A stretch of 10,063 nt of DNA from JBGPYB01 sp041493035 (GTDB lineage Bacteria; Acidobacteriota; Vicinamibacteria; Fen-336). The notes below the pieces were generated by a model that was not told the DNA's origin, made no database searches, and was given only the letters and a program-made list of their open reading frames with translations. The DNA is taken from the NCBI GenBank assembly GCA_041493035.1, contig JBGPYB010000166.1, forward strand, positions 1-10,063, in the 5' to 3' direction. The translations under genes and the position numbers were made by a program. Positions 6,527 through 10,063 of this stretch are shown one piece after another (positions within the stretch are counted from its first letter, which is position 1; every line of letters starts with the position of its first letter).

Positions 6527-7540
6527 CTAGTGGTCGCGGGCGAGGATGAAGTCGGGGAGTGCTTCAAGCGCTTCACGATACGGCGAGCGGTCGAAGGCCA
6601 GGAGGTCGGCTCGCGCCGCGGCGGCGTACTCTTCCGCCAGCGCCCGAGCCTCGCCCAAGGCCCCGCACTCGCGGGCGAGGCGCGCGACATCCTCCGGCGA
6701 GACGCGGTCGAAGCCCCGATCCTGCACCACGGCCGAGATCATCTCGTGGCCGCGCTTCCCCGCGCGACGCATGACGAAGATCGCCGGCAGCGTGAGCTTC
6801 CCTTCCCTGAGGTCGTTGGCCACAGGCTTGCCCAGCACCTTCTCGTCGGCGGTGAAGTCGAGGACGTCGTCGATCATCTGAAAGCAGATGCCGAGGTTGA
6901 GGCCGTAGCTCGCCAAGGCCTCTTCCCGCTCCTTCCCCACGTCACCGAGGATCGCACCAATCCTCATGCACGCAGAGAAGAGGTGAGCGGTCTTCCGCCG
7001 GATGATGTCGATGTGGTCCTCGGCGGTCATTGCGAGGTCGGCATCGCGCTCGATCTCGAGGATCTCCCCCTCGATCATCCGCAGGGTCACGTCGGAGAGG
7101 AGCCGCAGGATCGGCAGGTTGTCCTGGGAGAGCGCCATGGACATCGACTTCGTGTAGAGGAAGTCGCCGAAGAGAACGGTGACGTCGTTCCCCCAGCGGC
7201 TGTTGACGCTTCGTCGTCCGCGCCGGACCGTGGCCTCGTCGATGATGTCGTCGTGGAGGAGGGTGGCGGTGTGGATGAACTCCACCACGGAGGCCAGCAG
7301 GATCGATCGATCGCCGCGATAGCCGCAGACGCGACAGGCCAGGAGCAGCAGCGCGGGACGGATCCGCTTCCCGCCTCCCTGCTGGATGTAGCGGCCGATC
7401 TCGCCGACGAGCGCCACGTCGGAGCGGACCTGAGCCTCGAAGAGCTCCTCGACCTTCGCGAGATCGTCCTCCACCAGGGAGACGATGTCCCGAAGGTCGG
7501 CTACCCCGCGCGCGCCTCGCACTGGATCCACCGCTGCCAC
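6527..7540 (-). CDS. Long-chain (E)-polyprenyl diphosphate synthase
   Basis: A 337-residue trans-prenyltransferase that adds isopentenyl diphosphate units to an allylic primer, giving the side chain of menaquinone or ubiquinone. It shows GGGKRIRP (55-62), the first aspartate motif DDIID (97-101), a region rich in basic residues after it (RRGRRS), a KTAHLFSA helix, and the second aspartate motif DDVLD (224-228) in FQMIDDVLDF. The residues four and five positions before the first motif are Thr and Ala, small side chains that leave the pocket open. This points to a long product (heptaprenyl, octaprenyl or longer, IspB/HepT type) rather than farnesyl or geranylgeranyl. Exact chain length cannot be read from sequence. 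The start is a GTG at 7540, 4 bases after the yajQ stop, with AGG 7 bases upstream. A second GTG at 7531 is possible. It is part of the yajQ-to-regulator operon. Confidence 0.95.
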   Translation of the reverse strand: MAAVDPVRGARGVADLRDIVSLVEDDLAKVEELFEAQVRSDVALVGEIGRYIQQGGGKRIRPALLLLACRVCGYRGDRSILLASVVEFIHTATLLHDDIIDEATVRRGRRSVNSRWGNDVTVLFGDFLYTKSMSMALSQDNLPILRLLSDVTLRMIEGEILEIERDADLAMTAEDHIDIIRRKTAHLFSACMRIGAILGDVGKEREEALASYGLNLGICFQMIDDVLDFTADEKVLGKPVANDLREGKLTLPAIFVMRRAGKRGHEMISAVVQDRGFDRVSPEDVARLARECGALGEARALAEEYAAAARADLLAFDRSPYREALEALPDFILARDH

Positions 7541-7544
7541 GAAT

Positions 7545-8033
7545 CTACCTGTAGTTGGTGAACTGCATGTCGATCCCCAGGTCCGTGGCCTTCAGGAGCC
7601 GCATGACCGACTGAAGGTCGTCGCGGCTCTTTCCCGAGACCCGGACCTGGTCGGCCTGAATCGACGCCTGGACCTTGATCTTGGCTCCCTTGATGACCTT
7701 GACGATCTCACGAGCCTTCTCCGACGGGATCCCCTTCTGGAGCGTCACCTTCTGCCGAGCGGTCGCTCCCAGGGCCTTCTCGATCGTCCCCCAGGTGAGC
7801 GCCTTCAGGGGAACGTTGCGCTTCACGAGGCGCTCCTCCAGAACGTCGCGGACCGCCTTCATCTTGAACTCGTCGGTCGTCGTGACGACGATCTCCTCGC
7901 CCGTCAGTTGGATGTCGGAGTTCGTCCCCTTCAGGTCGAAGCGCGTCGTGATCTCCTTCATGGCCTGGGAGATGGCGTTCTTCACCTCCTGCATGTCGAC
8001 AGTGCTCACGACGTCAAAGGAACTCTCGGCCAT
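7545..8033 (-). CDS. yajQ: YajQ family nucleotide-binding protein (UPF0234)
   Basis: A complete 162-residue protein of the YajQ family, of normal length. It opens with the family pattern MAESSFDVVSTVD and the RFDLKG segment (FDVVSxVD / RxDxKG in the family). It has two related ferredoxin-like halves (about 1-90 and 91-162) and ends in MQFTNYR, close to the usual family ending. Family members bind nucleotides. In Xanthomonas a member binds cyclic di-GMP and acts in virulence regulation; in E. coli it binds tRNA and nucleotides in vitro. The role here is not shown by the sequence. The start is an ATG at 8033 with GAGG 4 bases upstream. It is the first gene after a 105-base gap and probably heads the transcript that runs through the polyprenyl synthase, ligA, htrA and the regulator. 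Confidence 0.96.
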   Translation of the reverse strand: MAESSFDVVSTVDMQEVKNAISQAMKEITTRFDLKGTNSDIQLTGEEIVVTTTDEFKMKAVRDVLEERLVKRNVPLKALTWGTIEKALGATARQKVTLQKGIPSEKAREIVKVIKGAKIKVQASIQADQVRVSGKSRDDLQSVMRLLKATDLGIDMQFTNYR

Positions 8034-8084
8034 TCCGCCTCAAGATCTGGGAGACGCGCCCCGCATGGGCCGCGAAAGGCTTCT

Positions 8085-8113
8085 AAAGTGACGGATTCGC
8101 GGGATGATGTCAA
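8085..8113 (-). promoter_or_regulatory. Candidate sigma-70 type promoter of the yajQ operon
   Basis: A perfect TTGACA lies at 8108-8113 (minus strand) in the only gap longer than 100 bases in the core block. Seventeen bases later is CACTTT (8085-8090), a weak -10 match; ACTTTA at spacing 18 is no better. The start of transcription would leave about 45 bases before the yajQ ATG. The -35 match is exact but the -10 is poor, so this is a suggestion supported mainly by location. Confidence 0.35.
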
Positions 8114-8118
8114 CAGAC

Positions 8119-8132
8119 GAGAGAGGTCTCTC
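8119..8132. repeat. Inverted repeat upstream of the candidate yajQ promoter
   Basis: The plus strand reads GAGAGAGGTCTCTC. It can pair as GAGAG/CTCTC around a 4-base loop. It lies 6 bases after the terB-like stop and 5 bases ahead of the TTGACA box. No T-run follows on the minus strand, so a classic intrinsic terminator is not supported. It could be an operator or a weak transcript-end hairpin. Confidence 0.35.
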
Positions 8133-8138
8133 AGGCCC

Positions 8139-8606
8139 TCAAAGCGCCTCCTTGGCGCGCACCTTGGCCTCGATGAGATCGGCCGTGGAAAGGCTCAGGA
8201 AGTCCGATATCTTGCGCACCAGGTATTCCTCCTGGCTGGCCAACTCCGCGTCGGCAAAGGCGATCCGCCAGAGCCATTCCACGAGCTCCACGCGTTGGAG
8301 GCGCGTGAGGCATCGATCGACGGGCTCCAGCGCAGCGCGTAGCGAGACCGAGGACCGGGCGTGCCGCGCCGCGACCTTCACGAGCTCGAAAGCTTCGTCG
8401 TGCTCCAGGCCGAGCACATTCTCGACGGCTCCGACGACCGTTTCGGTTTCCCCTTCCTCGATCTTGAGGTCCGCTCTCAGGATCTGGACGAGGAGGACAG
8501 CCATGGCCACCTGAAGCTCGCGTTCCGAGAGGAGCGGCACTTCTTCGGCCCTCCCTTCCGAAAGGGTCTTCAGGTACTCCTCGAAGTGCTCGACCAGCTC
8601 GCTCAT
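8139..8606 (-). CDS. TerB-like (COG4103-type) helical protein
   Basis: A complete 155-residue, strongly acidic, all-helical cytoplasmic protein. It resembles the TerB tellurite-resistance fold: two related halves, with an AMAVLLVQILRADLKIEEGE stretch (34-53) that begins the first half and LVEWLWRIAFADAELASQEE (107-126) that begins the second. The pattern of a hydrophobic helix followed by a D/A-D-x-x-x-x-x-E-E turn is the TerB signature, where acidic residues may bind a metal. Stand-alone TerB-like proteins of this type are common in bacteria and have no settled role. Tellurite resistance itself is not implied without the other ter genes, none of which is here. It starts at ATG 8606, 8 bases after the tatD stop (tandem TAATAA) with only a weak ribosome site, so it depends on tatD transcription. 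A 105-base gap separates it from yajQ. Confidence 0.82.
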   Translation of the reverse strand: MSELVEHFEEYLKTLSEGRAEEVPLLSERELQVAMAVLLVQILRADLKIEEGETETVVGAVENVLGLEHDEAFELVKVAARHARSSVSLRAALEPVDRCLTRLQRVELVEWLWRIAFADAELASQEEYLVRKISDFLSLSTADLIEAKVRAKEAL

Positions 8607-8614
8607 GCCCGTTA

Positions 8615-9406
8615 TTATCGCAGTCCCAGGAAGCGGTCGAAGTTGGCTCGCGCCGCCTGGCCGACCGCCTCGACCGTGGCACCTCGGAGCGCCGCGATCT
8701 TGCGCGCCACCTCGACCACGAACGCCGGTTCGTTGCGCTTGCCGCGATGGGGCGGCGGCGCCAGGAACGGCGCGTCGGTCTCGATCAGGAGACGGTCGAG
8801 GGGCACCGTTCGCGCTACCTCGTGGATCTCCTCGGAGCGGGGGAACACCACGATCCCGGAGAAGGAGATGAAGAAGCCGAGGGCCAGTGCCCGCCGCGCG
8901 AGGTCGGGGCCGCCGGTGAAGCAGTGGATGACCCCGCCGACTTCCGACGCACCTTCGCTCTCCAGGAGCGCCGCCGTCTCGTCGTCGGCCTCCCGCGTGT
9001 GGATGATGACCGGCAGGCCGACGTCGCGGGCCAGGCGGACCTGGCGGCGGAAGACCTCGCGCTGCACGTCGCGCGGGGAGTGGTCGTAGTGGAAGTCGAG
9101 CCCCATCTCTCCCATGGCCACGATCCGCTTGTCTCGCGCGAGCCCCCGCAGCTCCTCGTACACGGCGTCTGTGGCGAGGCTCGCTTCGTGCGGGTGAACG
9201 CCGGCCGACGCGGGCAGGCCAAGGCTCTCGGCCACGCGGACCGCCCGCCGGTGGCCGTGGGCTTCGTCCACGCCCCCGACGATCAGCATCGTCTCGACGC
9301 CGGCCTCGCGAGCGCGTGCCACCACGGCGTCACGGTCGTCGTCGAACTGCGGCAAGTCGATGTGGCAGTGACTGTCGACCAACGAGATCTTCGGAGTCTC
9401 CGTCAT
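8615..9406 (-). CDS. tatD: TatD-family metal-dependent hydrolase/deoxyribonuclease
   Basis: A complete 263-residue TIM-barrel hydrolase of the TatD/YcfH family, cytoplasmic, linked in other bacteria to 3'-5' DNA exonuclease activity and to D-amino-acid release from tRNA-like substrates. The metal ligands are in place: His13 and His15 in DSHCHID, Glu100 in GEMGLDFHY, His136 in IIHTR, His161 in IHCFTG and Asp211 in IETDAPFLAP. The length is normal for the family. The start is an ATG at 9406 with AGG 8 bases upstream. It lies 9 bases after the stop of the truncated nucleotidyltransferase gene. In many bacteria tatD follows metG or holB, and neither is seen here. The upstream neighbour instead belongs to a toxin-antitoxin module, which suggests that the original upstream context was lost or displaced. 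Confidence 0.97.
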   Translation of the reverse strand: MTETPKISLVDSHCHIDLPQFDDDRDAVVARAREAGVETMLIVGGVDEAHGHRRAVRVAESLGLPASAGVHPHEASLATDAVYEELRGLARDKRIVAMGEMGLDFHYDHSPRDVQREVFRRQVRLARDVGLPVIIHTREADDETAALLESEGASEVGGVIHCFTGGPDLARRALALGFFISFSGIVVFPRSEEIHEVARTVPLDRLLIETDAPFLAPPPHRGKRNEPAFVVEVARKIAALRGATVEAVGQAARANFDRFLGLR

Positions 9407-9415
9407 GGCGAGAGC

Positions 9416-9796
9416 CTAACCTCGGCGGTCGCTCTTCGCCACCGCAAAGGGAAGGATGTCCAGGCGCTGATCGCCCAACCAAAGGCGATGCGGCGGACCA
9501 TCGGCCGTGAAGCCTCCGAATGTGACGAGAGCCTCGCGCAAGCGTAGAAACGCCTCCCAACTGGGAACAGCCAACGCCAAGTCCGTGTCTTCGGTCGCTC
9601 GCTGCACCTCGACGCCATGCGCGTGAACGAGGAGGAGGTCACGAGCGGCTGCGCCAACCAGAAGGATGGGCGTGTCGCCGACTGCCCGGCGGACCGCCGA
9701 GAAGAGCCGTGCCAGAGACCCAAGGACGGCGCGATCAGACAAGTCGAGCGAGGAGTTGGCCACGGAGCAGTTGTGCGGTTTCAAGGCATCGAGCAT
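9416..9796 (-). pseudogene. AbiEii-type nucleotidyltransferase (toxin) fragment, C-terminus missing
   Basis: Up to 126 residues from an ATG at 9796 are open. A TTG at 9808 and a TTG at 9742 are other possible starts, and no strong ribosome site decides between them. The protein shows the nucleotidyltransferase core: ILLVGAAARDLLL (44-56), then EDTDLALAV with Asp70 and Asp72 as the D-x-D metal pair, and a third Asp113 in RLDILPF. In AbiEii/AbiGii-type proteins I recall, the chain continues for well over 100 more residues after this point, usually starting GGVE. Here it reads AVAKSDRRG and stops. A shift to another frame gives CGGEERPPRL but soon runs into tatD and shows no family motif. I therefore call it a truncated remnant; a functional minimal enzyme is less likely. 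It overlaps the AbiEi-like gene upstream and would be its toxin partner. Confidence 0.72.
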
Positions 9797-10063
9797 CGCC
9801 GATCGCAAGGAGGTCGGCGTAAACCAGGAGGGTGGGCGTTAGTTGCGCATCTTCGCCTGGGAAGTCCCAGAAACGACGCCTGAAGTCAACGTTGCCCTCG
9901 GCGTCGGCCTGGAGCATCAGCCCTAGAAGCCTCCTGGGATCGATGGCCTGGGCGTAGAAGGTAGCAGTGCCGGGGCGCAAATGCCGGGTGAGACGAGCGG
10001 CTGCCAGTTCGCCGCCGATCAGCAGGCCTCCGGGCCATTGGGCCGTCCGCGCGTGGAGCGCGG
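9735..10063 (-). CDS. AbiEi-family type IV antitoxin, C-terminal part only
   Basis: The frame is open from the window edge (the gene begins beyond 10063) to a TGA at 9735-9737. At least 108 residues are visible. The visible part has the order known for the AbiEi antitoxin C-terminal domain: GGELAAARLTRHLRPGTATF, then a strand-rich stretch ending NVDFRRRFWDF, then LLVYADLLAIGDARCLETAQ. It lacks a catalytic motif, as expected for an antitoxin, which in this class opposes the partner nucleotidyltransferase and represses its own promoter. The winged-helix N-terminus lies outside the window, so it cannot be confirmed that the gene is intact. It overlaps the start of the nucleotidyltransferase gene, as toxin-antitoxin pairs often do. 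Family recognition is from memory of the conserved segments. Confidence 0.78.
   Translation of the reverse strand, partial: ALHARTAQWPGGLLIGGELAAARLTRHLRPGTATFYAQAIDPRRLLGLMLQADAEGNVDFRRRFWDFPGEDAQLTPTLLVYADLLAIGDARCLETAQLLRGQLLARLV

Noticed and set aside
1..10063. CRISPR arrays, insertion sequences, rRNA or tRNA genes
   Set aside because: No regularly spaced repeats, transposase motifs, terminal repeats or RNA gene folds were seen on either strand.

Overview
This window looks like chromosomal DNA from a GC-rich Gram-negative-type bacterium. By eye, sampled core lines are near 65-70% G+C. The lineage cannot be fixed. An Acidobacteria-like or deltaproteobacterial-type phylum would fit, given the NtrC-type (sigma-54) regulator with a Fis-type tail, the periplasmic HtrA protease with two PDZ domains, the long-chain polyprenyl synthase and the gene style. 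This is inference, not a match. Every gene I can support lies on the minus strand, so the text runs from high to low coordinates in the direction of transcription.

Right edge (about 9416-10063): the C-terminal part of an AbiEi-family antitoxin gene enters the window. It overlaps a nucleotidyltransferase gene of AbiEii type whose reading frame stops just after the third catalytic aspartate, 9 bases before tatD. It reads as the cut end of a type IV toxin-antitoxin module joined to a housekeeping gene.

Core block (1295-9406): tatD (TatD-family metal-dependent nuclease), a TerB-like helical protein, a 105-base gap with an inverted repeat and a TTGACA box, yajQ, a long-chain polyprenyl diphosphate synthase, a small one-helix membrane protein of unknown function, ligA (NAD-dependent DNA ligase), an HtrA/DegP-like protease, and an NtrC-family response regulator. 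Spacing is tight from yajQ onward: 4 bases, 7 bases, a GTGA overlap, 28 bases, then a CTGA overlap. This suggests one long transcript, possibly with an internal promoter just before htrA. The protease-regulator pair at the end points to an envelope-stress circuit. No histidine kinase is visible.

Left edge (1-1212): after an 82-base gap, composition drops to roughly 52-62% G+C in sampled lines and codon choice changes (more ATA, CTA, GTA and AGG). Two accessory genes sit here. One is a 244-residue protein of a widespread uncharacterised family with a NLRxALDxLVY helix and a SNxDKHK motif. Twelve bases later comes a PIN-nuclease-like gene that runs off the window. This pair, a mostly helical (possibly HEPN-like) protein with a PIN-type protein, is the best candidate for an undescribed toxin-antitoxin or defence module in the window.
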